DNA of 64,000 bases from Kocuria rosea subsp. polaris (GTDB taxonomy: Bacteria > Actinomycetota > Actinomycetes > Actinomycetales > Micrococcaceae), in the NCBI GenBank assembly GCA_023896275.1, contig MLDA01000019.1, positions 22,612 to 86,611 on the forward strand. The letters run 5' to 3'. This document shows, piece after piece, positions 50,447-59,272 of this stretch. The notes below the pieces were generated by a model. The model ran no database searches. It was not told where the DNA came from and saw only the letters and a list, made by a program, of their open reading frames with translations. The stretch's first letter is position 1. Every line of letters begins with the position of its first letter. Position numbers and translations under genes: made by a program.

Positions 50447-51817
50447 TCAGGCGTCCGGCTCGGCGCCGGGCGCGGCGCGGCGACCCCGACGGCGGGGACC
50501 GGCCTCTGGCTCCTCCGCCTCGGGGGCGGCAAGGACGGCCGCGAGCTCGTCCGGTGCCCCGGGGCCGGGCACGGGCCGGGTGTCGGCGGGGGCCGTCGGC
50601 GTCCCGCCCGTGCCGACGGCCTTGACCACGGCGACGGCGATCGCGGTGGTCACGGGGATGGCGAGGACGAGGCCGATGGAGCCGACGAGCGTACGCACGA
50701 CCTCCTCCACGAGCTCCCCGGAGGTGAACGTGTCCAGCAGGGCCCGGTCGTAGAGGGTCACGAGGATCAGCATCGGCAGCACGGCGCCCGCGTAGGCGAA
50801 AGCGATCGTGTAGACCGTGGAGGCGATGTGGTCGCGGCCGATACGCATCGCGGCGGTGAAGAGGTCCTTCGCCGACCGCCGAGGATTGGCCTCGGCGAGT
50901 TCCCAGACCGCAGACGACTGCGTGATCGTGACGTCGTTGAGGACGCCGAGGCCCGCGATGAGCAACCCGCACAGGATGATCCCGGAGAGGGAGAGCTCGG
51001 GCACCTGATTGACGAGGGTGTACTTGGCGTCGTCCCCCACACCCGTCAGGTGCACGGCGCCGGTCGCCCAGGCCGCCAACACCGTGGTCACGGAGAGACC
51101 GAAGATCGTGCCCAGCAGCGCCGTCGTTGTCCTCGCGGTGAAGCCGTGCGCGAAATAGAGCACGGCGATCATGATCAGCGCCGATCCGACAAGGCCGACG
51201 AGCAGGGCGGGCTTGCCCTCGACGAGGGCCGGGATCATGAACTTCGAGAGCACGAAGTACGCGCCGATCAGCCCGAGCAGCGCGCGGAAGCCGCGCCACC
51301 GCGCCACCAGCACGACGACGAAGGCGTACAGCGCCGAGAGCAGCAGGATCGGCGCCGTGCGCACGAAGTCGACGAAGATGTAGGTGGCCGCCGAGCCCGA
51401 CACCGCGTTGGAGAGGTCGAGGTAGCGGACCTGATCGCCGGGCTCGACGCCTGTCGCGGCCAGGATCTCGGGCGGGACCTCAACCGGGACGGGGCTGCCG
51501 CCGGCGTTGGGTTCGACGTAGGCGACGTCGCACTTCTGCGCCTGCCCGCCCGCCTCCTCGAGATCGCCCGAAGACGGGCAGGTCTCGTTGATGACCTGGC
51601 GGACCGTGCCGGAGACGAAGTCCACCCCCGCGGCCGCTGAGTAGGGGTCGTCGAGCTGGACGCGCTCGGCTGCATCGCCGGTCGGCCACAGGAACCAGGT
51701 GCCGACGATGGTCAGCAGCGCCAGCGGCAGCAGGATGGCGGACAGGATCGTCCGTGCCCGCCGCCGGCGGACCGGGTCGGCGATACGTACGTCGTCGTGG
51801 CTGTGGCCGTGGCCCAC
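50447..51817 (-). CDS. YibE/F-family membrane protein
   Basis: The 456-residue membrane protein has a first helix near residues 23-45, an extracytoplasmic domain of about 110 residues with two cysteines (ETCPSSG and QKCDV), and about seven further helices with the family's YLDLSNAVSGS, LLGTIFGLSVTTV and GVLNDVTITQSSAVWEL. The family's function is unknown. The N-terminus VGHGHSHDD is His-rich and could bind metal. The C-terminal 60 residues are Pro/Ala/Arg-rich. It starts with GTG behind GAAGGGGG and ends 38 bases before dusB. Confidence 0.85.
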   Translation of the reverse strand: MGHGHSHDDVRIADPVRRRRARTILSAILLPLALLTIVGTWFLWPTGDAAERVQLDDPYSAAAGVDFVSGTVRQVINETCPSSGDLEEAGGQAQKCDVAYVEPNAGGSPVPVEVPPEILAATGVEPGDQVRYLDLSNAVSGSAATYIFVDFVRTAPILLLSALYAFVVVLVARWRGFRALLGLIGAYFVLSKFMIPALVEGKPALLVGLVGSALIMIAVLYFAHGFTARTTTALLGTIFGLSVTTVLAAWATGAVHLTGVGDDAKYTLVNQVPELSLSGIILCGLLIAGLGVLNDVTITQSSAVWELAEANPRRSAKDLFTAAMRIGRDHIASTVYTIAFAYAGAVLPMLILVTLYDRALLDTFTSGELVEEVVRTLVGSIGLVLAIPVTTAIAVAVVKAVGTGGTPTAPADTRPVPGPGAPDELAAVLAAPEAEEPEAGPRRRGRRAAPGAEPDA

Positions 51818-51835
51818 CGCGCCCCCTTCGGTTTT

Positions 51836-52768
51836 CTAGTCGGTCGAGACGATGTGCGTGGTGGTCACGACCGTCGCCTGGCCGGCGGCGATCAGCCCGT
51901 CGACGACCTCGCGCAGTGCGGTCATGGCGTCGTCGACCTCGATCTTGACCGGGTACTGGTGCGCGAGCATCGCAATGAGACCGAAGACCGCCTGCTCGGC
52001 CGCGGACCTCTCGAGCTCCGGATCCCAGCCGATCAGGACGTCGGCCGGCGCGTCGAGCCGGTCCGGCTCGTAGCTGATCGCGAAGGAGAGGATCTTCCCG
52101 CCCTTGGCCTGGGGCTTGTCGCGCAGCACGACCGAGCCCTTGGCACCGGTGGCCTCCGAGAGCAGCATGGTCTGCGCGCGACCGAGCGTCATATCCGCGC
52201 GGTCCCACTCGTGCACCGAGTTGTAGAACTCGGTGACCAGGCGGGTCAGCTCGACGGAGCCGGTGGCCGACTCCTCGAGGGTGAGCCCGTCGTCGGTGAA
52301 TTCGGGCAGCTTCATGCCGCCCGGCTCGACGACGACGGCGCGCGAGCGCATGATCTGCGACTGGCCGACGGAGGCCGCAAATCCTGCGGAGGCGCCGGCG
52401 TCGTTCCCCTCGTCCGTGTAGCGGGACTTGAGGGCGGCGACGCCCGAGGGCGCACCCTCGCGGCGCAGCTGCCGCAGCAGTTCGGTCGCGATGCCCTGGC
52501 GCCGGTGGTCGCGGGCGACCTCGACGTAGAACCAGAGCCGATCCGGGTGCAGCGAGGATTCGAACACGGTCGCCGCGGCGATCGGCACCCCCTGGTCCTC
52601 AGCGACGACGGTCCGCGCCCACGGGTCGTCGTGGCTGGCGCGCAGCATCGTGCGGTCGACGTGGGCCTGCGGCGTGGCCGGGTCGCCCCACACCTGCAGC
52701 AGCGCCAGGTCGTCGCCCTCGCGCCACGGGCGGTAGGTCAGGTGGTGAAGTCCGGGCTGCTCGGTCAT
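51836..52768 (-). CDS. GNAT-family acetyltransferase with C-terminal extension
   Basis: The N-terminal 140 residues form a GNAT fold with the acetyl-CoA motif VARDHRRQGIATELLRQLRR (near residue 85). The C-terminal half (about 160-310) is a second, less conserved unit including LVTEFYNSVHEWDRADMTLG and EVVDGLIAAGQATVV, so the protein is probably a double-GNAT type. The substrate is unknown. It starts two bases after glyS and is likely co-transcribed with it. Confidence 0.82.
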   Translation of the reverse strand: MTEQPGLHHLTYRPWREGDDLALLQVWGDPATPQAHVDRTMLRASHDDPWARTVVAEDQGVPIAAATVFESSLHPDRLWFYVEVARDHRRQGIATELLRQLRREGAPSGVAALKSRYTDEGNDAGASAGFAASVGQSQIMRSRAVVVEPGGMKLPEFTDDGLTLEESATGSVELTRLVTEFYNSVHEWDRADMTLGRAQTMLLSEATGAKGSVVLRDKPQAKGGKILSFAISYEPDRLDAPADVLIGWDPELERSAAEQAVFGLIAMLAHQYPVKIEVDDAMTALREVVDGLIAAGQATVVTTTHIVSTD

Positions 52769-52770
52769 GA

Positions 52771-54156
52771 TCAGGCCCCCAGCAGGCGGGCGGCGAGGTA
52801 GGACTGGACGTTCTCGAGCGGCACCCGCTCCTGGCTCATGGTGTCGCGCTCGCGGATCGTCACGGCCTGGTCTTCGAGGGTGTCGAAGTCCACGGTGATG
52901 CAGAACGGCGTGCCGATCTCGTCCTGGCGGCGGTAGCGGCGGCCGATCGCGCCGGCGTCGTCGAAGTCGATGTTCCAGCGCTTGCGCAGGTCGGCGGCCA
53001 GGGTCTTGGCGGTCGGGGCCAGATCGTCCTTCTTCGACAGCGGGAGGACGGCGGCTTTGACCGGGGCCAGACGCGGATCCAGCTTGAGGACGGTGCGCTT
53101 GTCCACCCCACCCTTGGTGTTGGGGGCCTCGTCCTCCGTGTAGGCGTCGACGAGGAACGCCATCATGGAACGGGTCAGGCCGAAGGACGGCTCGATCACA
53201 TACGGCGTGTACCGCTCGCCGGAGGCCTGATCGAAGTACTGCATCTTGGTGCCCGAGCCCTTGGTGTGGCTCGAGAGGTCGAAGTCGGTGCGGTTGGCGA
53301 CGCCCATCAGCTCGCCCCACTCGTTGCCCGTGAAGCCGAACTTGTACTCGAAGTCGATCGTGCCGGCGGAATAGTGGGCGCGCTCGTCCTCGGGGACGTC
53401 GAAACGCCGCATGTTCTCCGGATCGAGGCCCAGGTCGACGAACCAGTTCCAGCAGTCCTCGACCCACTCGGTGAAGAAACGGTGCGCGTCTTCCGGCGCG
53501 GTGAAGAACTCGATCTCCATCTGCTCGAACTCGCGGGTTCGGAAGATGAAGTTGCCGGGGGTGATCTCGTTGCGGAAGGCCTTGCCGATCTGGCCGATGC
53601 CGAAAGGCGGCTTCTTCCGCGAGGCCTGGACCACGTTGAGGAAGTTCACGAAGATGCCCTGGGCCGTCTCGGGACGCATGAAGTGCAGTCCCTCCTCGTT
53701 GTCCACGGGGCCGAGGAAGGTCTTGAGCAGGCCGGAGAACTGCTGCGGCTCCGTCCACTTGCCCTCTTGACCGGTCTCCGGATCCCGGACATCCGCGAGG
53801 CCGTTCTCCGGCGGACGCCCGTGCTTGCGTTCGTAGGCCTCCAGAAGGTGGTCAGCACGGTAGCGCTTGTGGGTGTGCAGCGACTCGACGAGCGGGTCCG
53901 TGAAGGTCGCGACGTGGCCGGAGGCCTCCCAGACGGCCTTGGGCAGGATGATCGAAGAGTCCAGCCCGACCATGTCTGCGCGGCCGCGGACGAAGGTCTG
54001 CCACCACTCGCGCTTGATGTTCTCCTTGAGCTCCGTGCCCAGGGGTCCGTAGTCCCACGCGGAGCGGGAACCGCCGTAGATCTCACCGGCCTGGAAGACG
54101 AAGCCGCGCCGCTTGGCGAGGGAGATGACCTGATCGAGTTTGGACTGCGGTGCCAT
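52771..54156 (-). CDS. glyS: glycyl-tRNA synthetase, single-chain type
   Basis: This class II synthetase charges tRNA-Gly. It is the homodimeric archaeal/eukaryal-like form used by actinobacteria. Motif regions are [15 protein letters not shown] (residues 14-28), [14 protein letters not shown] (motif 1/2 area), [20 protein letters not shown] (motif 2) and [16 protein letters not shown] (motif 3 Arg). The C-terminal anticodon-binding domain ends with [18 protein letters not shown]. 461 residues is normal, and AGGAG stands before the ATG. Confidence 0.97.
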   Translation of the reverse strand: MAPQSKLDQVISLAKRRGFVFQAGEIYGGSRSAWDYGPLGTELKENIKREWWQTFVRGRADMVGLDSSIILPKAVWEASGHVATFTDPLVESLHTHKRYRADHLLEAYERKHGRPPENGLADVRDPETGQEGKWTEPQQFSGLLKTFLGPVDNEEGLHFMRPETAQGIFVNFLNVVQASRKKPPFGIGQIGKAFRNEITPGNFIFRTREFEQMEIEFFTAPEDAHRFFTEWVEDCWNWFVDLGLDPENMRRFDVPEDERAHYSAGTIDFEYKFGFTGNEWGELMGVANRTDFDLSSHTKGSGTKMQYFDQASGERYTPYVIEPSFGLTRSMMAFLVDAYTEDEAPNTKGGVDKRTVLKLDPRLAPVKAAVLPLSKKDDLAPTAKTLAADLRKRWNIDFDDAGAIGRRYRRQDEIGTPFCITVDFDTLEDQAVTIRERDTMSQERVPLENVQSYLAARLLGA

Positions 54157-54246
54157 GAACTACTCCTGGTGGCGCGGCCGCTGGTTGCGGTCCGCCATGG
54201 GGGACAAATACCGAGTACACCCTAGCGGAAACGCACCCCGTTGGCC

Positions 54247-55227
54247 TCAGCGGAAGCGCAGCCCACGCCCCGGGGCCGAAGCGATGACGACGGCGGCCAG
54301 CGCGACGAGCGTCCCCAGGACCGTCGTGGTGCTCACGGTCGAACCGGGAACGGGCGCGATCGCGTCGATGGCGAGGGACCCGAGCAGCTGGCCGGCGATC
54401 AGGCCGAGGCTCGTCACGAGCACCCCGAGGAAGCGCACCAGCACGGCGCCGGCACCGATGAAGAGGATGCCGAGCGGGCCGCCCAGGTACATCCACCAAA
54501 CGCCCGGGAGCGCTCCGGCCGGGCCCGCGAACGGCAACATGATCAGATACGTGAGGATCAGGGCGACGGTGCCGACCAGGAAATTGAAGAAGGTCGCCGG
54601 CAGCGGGTTCCCGTAGTGGCGGGTCTGCACCCCGTTCATGGCCTGTTGGAACCCCATGAGCAGGCCCGCGACGAACGGCATGAGCATGGGGCCGACGACG
54701 GCGAACCCCACTCCGCGCTCGGCGAGCGTGGGCCACACGACCCAGAGGACCCCGGCGAGCGCGAGCAGCGCGCCGACGAATCGCTCCGTGCTGACGGGGC
54801 GGGGGCCGCCGGGGCCGAAGCCGATCCTGTCCACGACCAGGCCCGAGCCGATCTGCCCGGCCACGTTGGCTACGGTGAAGAGCGCGAGGCCGAGGAAGGT
54901 CACCACGAGGCCCTGGCTGACGACGAAGAACGCGCCGAAACCGCCGGCGAGCATGTACCACCAGGGGAAGTTGCCGGCGCGCACGTGGCCCGGCATCGCC
55001 CGCAGGCCGCGGCGGCCGACAGGCAGCGCGAGGATCGCCACGCTCAGCAGGGCCAGGCCGACGCCGAAGGAGACGACGGCGGCGCCGACGCCGCTGCCGA
55101 TCTCGTCACCGAGGGCCCCGTTGACGCGCCCCTGCAGCGGCATGCCGCAACCGGCGATGAGCGCCATGAGCAGACCGACAGGCAGCGGCAGGCTGGACCG
55201 GTCGGTTGCGCGGGCAGCGGGTGTCAT
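54247..55227 (-). CDS. YdcZ-type DMT transporter, tandem duplication
   Basis: The 326-residue protein is built from two homologous halves of about five helices each; GCGMPLQGRVNGALGDEIGS opens the first and GFQQAMNGVQTRHYGNPLPA the second, a pattern of the DMT_YdcZ (DUF606) family. Transport substrate is unknown. GAGGAAGAGGA precedes the ATG. It is followed by glyS on the same strand after 90 bases that probably hold the glyS promoter. Confidence 0.85.
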   Translation of the reverse strand: MTPAARATDRSSLPLPVGLLMALIAGCGMPLQGRVNGALGDEIGSGVGAAVVSFGVGLALLSVAILALPVGRRGLRAMPGHVRAGNFPWWYMLAGGFGAFFVVSQGLVVTFLGLALFTVANVAGQIGSGLVVDRIGFGPGGPRPVSTERFVGALLALAGVLWVVWPTLAERGVGFAVVGPMLMPFVAGLLMGFQQAMNGVQTRHYGNPLPATFFNFLVGTVALILTYLIMLPFAGPAGALPGVWWMYLGGPLGILFIGAGAVLVRFLGVLVTSLGLIAGQLLGSLAIDAIAPVPGSTVSTTTVLGTLVALAAVVIASAPGRGLRFR

Positions 55228-55319
55228 CCGTCCTCTTCCTCGAGTCTGAGCCGCCGACGCTGTGCGGCGAACGCGTTGCGCTGGGGCAGCGCGACCGGGC
55301 GTCGTTCATCCGGCCCGCC

Positions 55320-55325
55320 TACACT
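55320..55325 (+). promoter_or_regulatory. -10 box of a leaderless S4-protein transcript
   Basis: TACACT is followed after eight bases by the ATG at 55334. No ribosome-binding site is present. Confidence 0.45.
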
Positions 55326-55333
55326 GTATATCC

Positions 55334-55567
55334 ATGACGGACACCGCCCCTGAGACCATCTCCATCCGCGACGAATCCATCCGCCTGGGCCAGCTGCTCA
55401 AGCTCGCCAATCTCGTCGAGGACGGGATCGAGGCCAAGACCCTGATCGAGGAGGGTCACGTGCAGGTCAACGGCGAGCCCGAGACGCGCCGGGGTCGCCA
55501 GGTCCGCCACGGTGACACCGTCACGCTCGATGAGAGCACCATCACGGTGTCCTCCGAGCTCGCCTAG
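55334..55567 (+). CDS. small S4-domain RNA-binding protein (YbcJ-like)
   Basis: The 77-residue protein is one S4 domain (LGQLLKLANLVEDGIEAKTL, then VQVNGEPETRRGRQVRHGD), which binds structured RNA such as rRNA or stalled ribosomes. It resembles YbcJ/YaaA-type proteins. The ATG at 55334 lies just after a -10 box. It is a single plus-strand gene between two minus-strand genes. The exact RNA target is unknown. Confidence 0.88.
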   Translation: MTDTAPETISIRDESIRLGQLLKLANLVEDGIEAKTLIEEGHVQVNGEPETRRGRQVRHGDTVTLDESTITVSSELA

Positions 55568-55591
55568 GGCCCCTCGGCCGCGGGCCGGGCG

Positions 55592-56245
55592 CTACGCCTC
55601 AACGGTCGCCAGCGGGACCGTCTGCCGCAGGAATTCGCAGACGTGCCCCATCTCGATCGGGTTGATGCTGTGCGCCATGTTCGCGTATTTCATCTTGGTC
55701 AGCTTCGTCGTGGCGTTGGCCCAGCGGTTGGTGAACTCGATCTTCGCCTCGGTGATGACGGTGTCCGCGTCGCCCCGGCCCCAGAACAGGGGCAGGGAAG
55801 CGGCCGCGACGGCGTCGTCATCAAAGAAGTCGCTCTCACCTTCCACGGCGAACCCCGAGAGGCCGACGACGGCCGCGATCTCGGCTGGGCGGTGGCGCGC
55901 CACGGAGGTGGCCATCGCCATGCCCATCGAGAAGCCGAGCAGCGTCACCGAGGTGAACTGATCCTTGACCGTGTCGAGCCACGCGACGACGTCGGCCGCG
56001 GCACCGACCGCCTCCGGCGTCGAGTAGGTCAGGTCGGGTGCGAGGCCGAACCACGCGAAGCCGGGCCCGATCGCGTGCGGGGCCCGGACCGACGCCAACG
56101 TGAATTCGGGCGGCAGCATCGGGGCGAGACCGATCAGGTCGCGCTCATGGGACATGTATCCGTGGAACAGCACGATGAGCGGCGTCCCCGCGCGTTCCGA
56201 TTCGGGCCTGCTCCACACGACTTCCGGCTTCCATACACTCGTCAT
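55592..56245 (-). CDS. alpha/beta-hydrolase of the phospholipase/carboxylesterase family
   Basis: The 217-residue esterase has the nucleophile elbow GFSMG (Ser near residue 101) with IVLFHGYMSHERDL as oxyanion region, LFWGRGDADTVI holding the Asp, and AHSINPIEM holding the His. It is soluble and has no signal peptide. The ATG at 56245 lies seven bases after TTCAAT, so the transcript may be leaderless; an ATG three codons upstream overlaps that box. The natural ester substrate is unknown. Confidence 0.88.
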   Translation of the reverse strand: MTSVWKPEVVWSRPESERAGTPLIVLFHGYMSHERDLIGLAPMLPPEFTLASVRAPHAIGPGFAWFGLAPDLTYSTPEAVGAAADVVAWLDTVKDQFTSVTLLGFSMGMAMATSVARHRPAEIAAVVGLSGFAVEGESDFFDDDAVAAASLPLFWGRGDADTVITEAKIEFTNRWANATTKLTKMKYANMAHSINPIEMGHVCEFLRQTVPLATVEA

Positions 56246-56252
56246 GGAACCC

Positions 56253-56258
56253 ATTGAA
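56253..56258 (-). promoter_or_regulatory. possible -10 box of the esterase gene
   Basis: TTCAAT on the minus strand is seven bases upstream of the ATG at 56245; a Shine-Dalgarno sequence is absent. It is weaker than the other leaderless boxes in this window. Confidence 0.3.
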
Positions 56259-56302
56259 CCATCGGCGGGCGCCCGCCCCGGCGAGCGCGGCACCCGTGCC
56301 GC

Positions 56303-57502
56303 TCAGTCGACGAAGATCGTCCGTTTCAGCGCCGCGGAGAGCTGTTCGACGTCGGTGAGAAAACCGTCGTGACCGACCGGGGTGCGGATGTACTCGACGT
56401 TCGGCCGATTCGGCAGGTGCGCGGCCATGGCTTCGGCCTGCGCGGGCCAGTAGAGGCGGTCGCTGTCGACGGCGGCGACGAAGAACTCGATGCCTTCGAG
56501 GGCGCCGAGCGCGGCTTCGACGCCGCCGCGGCCGCGCCCGACGTCGTGGCTCATGAGCGCTTCGGTGATCACGAGGTAGGAGTTCGCGTCGAACCGCCCG
56601 ACGAGCTTGGCCGCCTGGTAGTCCAGGTAGCTCTCCACCTGGTAGCGGCCGCGATCGAGCGACGGGCTGCCCAGCGGCTGCTCGTCGCACTGGGGCTCAC
56701 GACCGAAGCGGGTGTCGAATTCGACATCCGACCGGTAGGTGATGTGGGCCATCCGGCGCGCGATCCCGAGCCCGCCGACGGGCCCCTCGCCGAATCCGAT
56801 CGCCTCGCCCGGCCCGGCCGCCGGCGCGCGGTAATAGTCGCCGCCGGCGAAGTCCGGATCGAGCCGGATCGCCTGCGTCTGAATCTGGGCGAAGGCGATC
56901 TGCTCGGCGGTCGAGGCGGCCGTCGCGGCGATCGGCACACAGCGCCGCACGCGCCCGGGCAGCGTCGCCGCCCATTCGAGGGCGCGGGCGCCACCCATCG
57001 AGCCGCCGATGACGGTGTGCCACGCGTCGACGCCGAGCGCGTCGGCCAGCCGCTCCTCGAGCCGGACCGAGTCGCGGATCGTCGTAAACGGGAACCGCGA
57101 GCCCCACGCGCGGCCGTCTGGCGCGGCGCTGCCGGGACCGGTCGTGCCGTTGCAGCCTCCAACCATCCCGGGGGCCACGACGAAGTACTTGTCCGTGTCG
57201 ATGGTCCGGCCGGGGCCGACGAACCCGTCCCACCATCCGGGCTCGTCGCTGATTCCGCGGGCGACGTGGGTGTCTCCGGTCAGGGCGTGCAGCAGCAACA
57301 CCGCGTTGGAGGCGTCCGGGTTGAGCGCCCCCCACGTCTCGTAGGCGATGTCGACGCCGGGCAGCGTCCCGCCGGTCTCGAACGCGAACTCGCCCGTGCG
57401 CAGTACGCGCAACACTCCGTCCGCGCCCAGCGCCCGCTCCCCCGCCCCGGCGCGCTCGGGCACGTCGGTTGCCTGCATGATCGTGTCGACGTCGCTGCTC
57501 AC
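56303..57502 (-). CDS. metX: homoserine O-acetyltransferase
   Basis: MetX acetylates homoserine with acetyl-CoA, the activating step of methionine synthesis. The alpha/beta-hydrolase core shows the LLHALTGDTHV oxyanion region, nucleophile Ser in GGSMGGARALEW (near residue 168), Asp in DSDRLYWPAQ and His in VGHDGFL. About 399 residues is normal; the GTG at 57502 has only a weak ribosome-binding site, so the start is less certain than the gene. It lies 91 bases downstream of metY and shares its SAM-IV control. Confidence 0.94.
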   Translation of the reverse strand: MSSDVDTIMQATDVPERAGAGERALGADGVLRVLRTGEFAFETGGTLPGVDIAYETWGALNPDASNAVLLLHALTGDTHVARGISDEPGWWDGFVGPGRTIDTDKYFVVAPGMVGGCNGTTGPGSAAPDGRAWGSRFPFTTIRDSVRLEERLADALGVDAWHTVIGGSMGGARALEWAATLPGRVRRCVPIAATAASTAEQIAFAQIQTQAIRLDPDFAGGDYYRAPAAGPGEAIGFGEGPVGGLGIARRMAHITYRSDVEFDTRFGREPQCDEQPLGSPSLDRGRYQVESYLDYQAAKLVGRFDANSYLVITEALMSHDVGRGRGGVEAALGALEGIEFFVAAVDSDRLYWPAQAEAMAAHLPNRPNVEYIRTPVGHDGFLTDVEQLSAALKRTIFVD

Positions 57503-57593
57503 TTCACCACTCGTGTTTCTTGCTTGTTCACCTGTACGCGCCGATGGTTCCTACCGCCCCATCGGGCCTTCGGGACGTTGCGGTCCATAGCGG

Positions 57594-58943
57594 TCAGGAC
57601 ACCGCAGCCTGCCGGCCGATGGCTGCCTCGACGGCCTCGAACCCGGTCTCCAGGTCGGCGAGAATATCGTCGACGTGCTCGATGCCCACGGCGAGCCGCA
57701 CGAGTCCCGGGCTGACGCCGGCGGCCCGCTGCTCCTCCTCGCTCAACTGCGCGTGCGTCGTCGACGCCGGGTGGATCACCAATGACCGCACGTCGCCGAT
57801 ATTGGCGACGTGCGAGTGCAGGGCGAGCCCGTCGACGAACGCCTGGCCGGCCGCGGCGCCACCGGCCAGTTCGAAGGCGACGACGGAGCCGGTCCCGCGC
57901 GGACCGTACTTGCGTCCGCGCTCGAACCAGGGGCTGGAGGCCAGACCCGCGTAGGCGACCCTCACGACGTCGTCGCGGTCCTCGAGCCATTCGGCCACGG
58001 TCTGCGCGTTGGCCACGTGACGCTCAACGCGCAGGCTGAGGGTCTCCAGGCCCTGTGCGATGAGGAACGCGTTGAAGGGCGACAAGCAGGAGCCGAGATC
58101 GCGCAGCAACTGCACGCGCGCCTTGAGGATGAAGGCGAGGTTCGCCCCGAGGGCGCTGCCGACGCCGAGGTCGCGGGCGTAGACAAGCCCGTTGTAGGAC
58201 TCGTCCGGGGTGTTGAAGGTCGGGAAACGCTCCGGGTGCTGCGCGTAATCGAACGTGCCGCCGTCGACGATGACTCCCGCGATCGCGGCGCCGTGGCCGC
58301 CAAGGTACTTGGTCGCCGAGTGGATGACGACGTCGGCGCCCCACTCGAGCGGGCGGATGAGGTACGGCGTCGCCAGCGTGTTGTCGACGAGGAGCGGCAC
58401 CCCGGCCGCGTGCGCGACGGCCGCCACGCCCTCGATGTCCAGCACGTCCTGACGCGGGTTCGAGACCGCCTCGCCGAAGAAGGCCTTGGTGTTCTCCTGC
58501 ACGGCTGCCCGCCACTGCTCGAGATCGTCCGGGTCCGACACAAACGTGACCTGGATCCCTAGGCGCTTGAGCGTGTGCTTGAGCAGATTCTGCGTGCCCC
58601 CGTAGAGGCTCGGGCTGGCGACGATATGATCCCCCGCCTCGGCCACGTTGAGCAGCGCGAACGTGGTGGCCGCTTGGCCCGAGGCCAGCAGCAGCGCGCC
58701 GACGCCTCCCTCTAGGTCCGCGATGCGCGCCTCGACGGCGTCCGTCGTCGGATTCCCGATGCGCGTATAGATCGGTTCGAGCTCGGCGAGTGCGAACCGG
58801 GCGGCCGCGCTCTCGGCACTTGGGAAGACGAACGAGGTGGTCTGGAAGATCGGCAGGGCGCGTGCGCCGGTCGACTCGTCGGGCGTCTGCCCGGAGTGGA
58901 TCTGGCGGGTTTCGAACGACCAGGATGCGTTAGATGTAGTCAC
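57594..58943 (-). CDS. metY: O-acetylhomoserine aminocarboxypropyltransferase (sulfhydrylase)
   Basis: MetY is a pyridoxal-phosphate enzyme that makes homocysteine from O-acetylhomoserine and sulfide. It has FETRQIHSGQTPD at the N-terminus, YTRIGNPT, VDNTLATPYL and the PLP Lys in HSATKYLGGHG (near residue 208). 449 residues fits the family. I use the GTG at 58943 behind GAGGGGA; it follows a SAM-IV riboswitch whose downstream part can pair with that ribosome-binding site. metY and metX form one operon with direct sulfhydrylation. Confidence 0.95.
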   Translation of the reverse strand: MTTSNASWSFETRQIHSGQTPDESTGARALPIFQTTSFVFPSAESAAARFALAELEPIYTRIGNPTTDAVEARIADLEGGVGALLLASGQAATTFALLNVAEAGDHIVASPSLYGGTQNLLKHTLKRLGIQVTFVSDPDDLEQWRAAVQENTKAFFGEAVSNPRQDVLDIEGVAAVAHAAGVPLLVDNTLATPYLIRPLEWGADVVIHSATKYLGGHGAAIAGVIVDGGTFDYAQHPERFPTFNTPDESYNGLVYARDLGVGSALGANLAFILKARVQLLRDLGSCLSPFNAFLIAQGLETLSLRVERHVANAQTVAEWLEDRDDVVRVAYAGLASSPWFERGRKYGPRGTGSVVAFELAGGAAAGQAFVDGLALHSHVANIGDVRSLVIHPASTTHAQLSEEEQRAAGVSPGLVRLAVGIEHVDDILADLETGFEAVEAAIGRQAAVS

Positions 58944-59009
58944 AGAGACTGTCCCCTCTAGAACATGGGGTCGGCCCACCCGGCCCGTACTGGGGCTGGT
59001 CTTCGGGAG

Positions 59010-59130
59010 GCGTTCCCGCGCTTGCCCGACACCGGTTGGCGCCAAGCCAGGTCCTCACCCGGGGCACCCCACCGCGAGTGGAGGGTTGCCGGCCAGCAAA
59101 CCGGGGTTTTGCGCTGGCACTCATGACCTT
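59010..59130 (-). promoter_or_regulatory. SAM-IV riboswitch upstream of metY-metX
   Basis: Read on the minus strand, the leader starts with GGTCATGAGTGCCAGCG, then GCTGGCCGGCAACCCTCCA, GCGGTGGGGTGCCCCGGGTGA and the far element GGGCAAGCGCGG. These match the conserved core and pseudoknot of the actinobacterial SAM-IV class. Between it and the start codon, GACCCC (near 58969) can pair with AGGGGAC of the metY ribosome-binding site, so translational control is likely. The rest of 58944-59272 holds the leader and a palindrome at 59221-59238. Confidence 0.88.
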
Positions 59131-59220
59131 GTCCATCCAGTGTCGGCGAAGCCGCGCCGCTCCGCAACTCTGCCCCGGCATTCCCGTTTCATGACGTCTC
59201 ATGCGCGCGCCCCGACAACA

Positions 59221-59238
59221 ACTTAGGGCTGCCTAAGT
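59221..59238. repeat. 18-base palindrome between metY leader and VOC gene
   Basis: ACTTAGG-GCTG-CCTAAGT has seven-base perfect arms. It lies 35 bases before the VOC gene start and about 90 bases upstream of the riboswitch. It may be an operator of an unknown regulator. Confidence 0.5.
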
Positions 59239-59272
59239 CGAGACGGATCTCACAAAGTGCCATCATGAGCAC

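Noticed and set aside
59221..59238. DtxR/IdeR iron box
   Set aside because: The iron box consensus places its TTAGG and CCTAA halves nine bases apart; here the gap is four, and neither neighbour is an iron gene.
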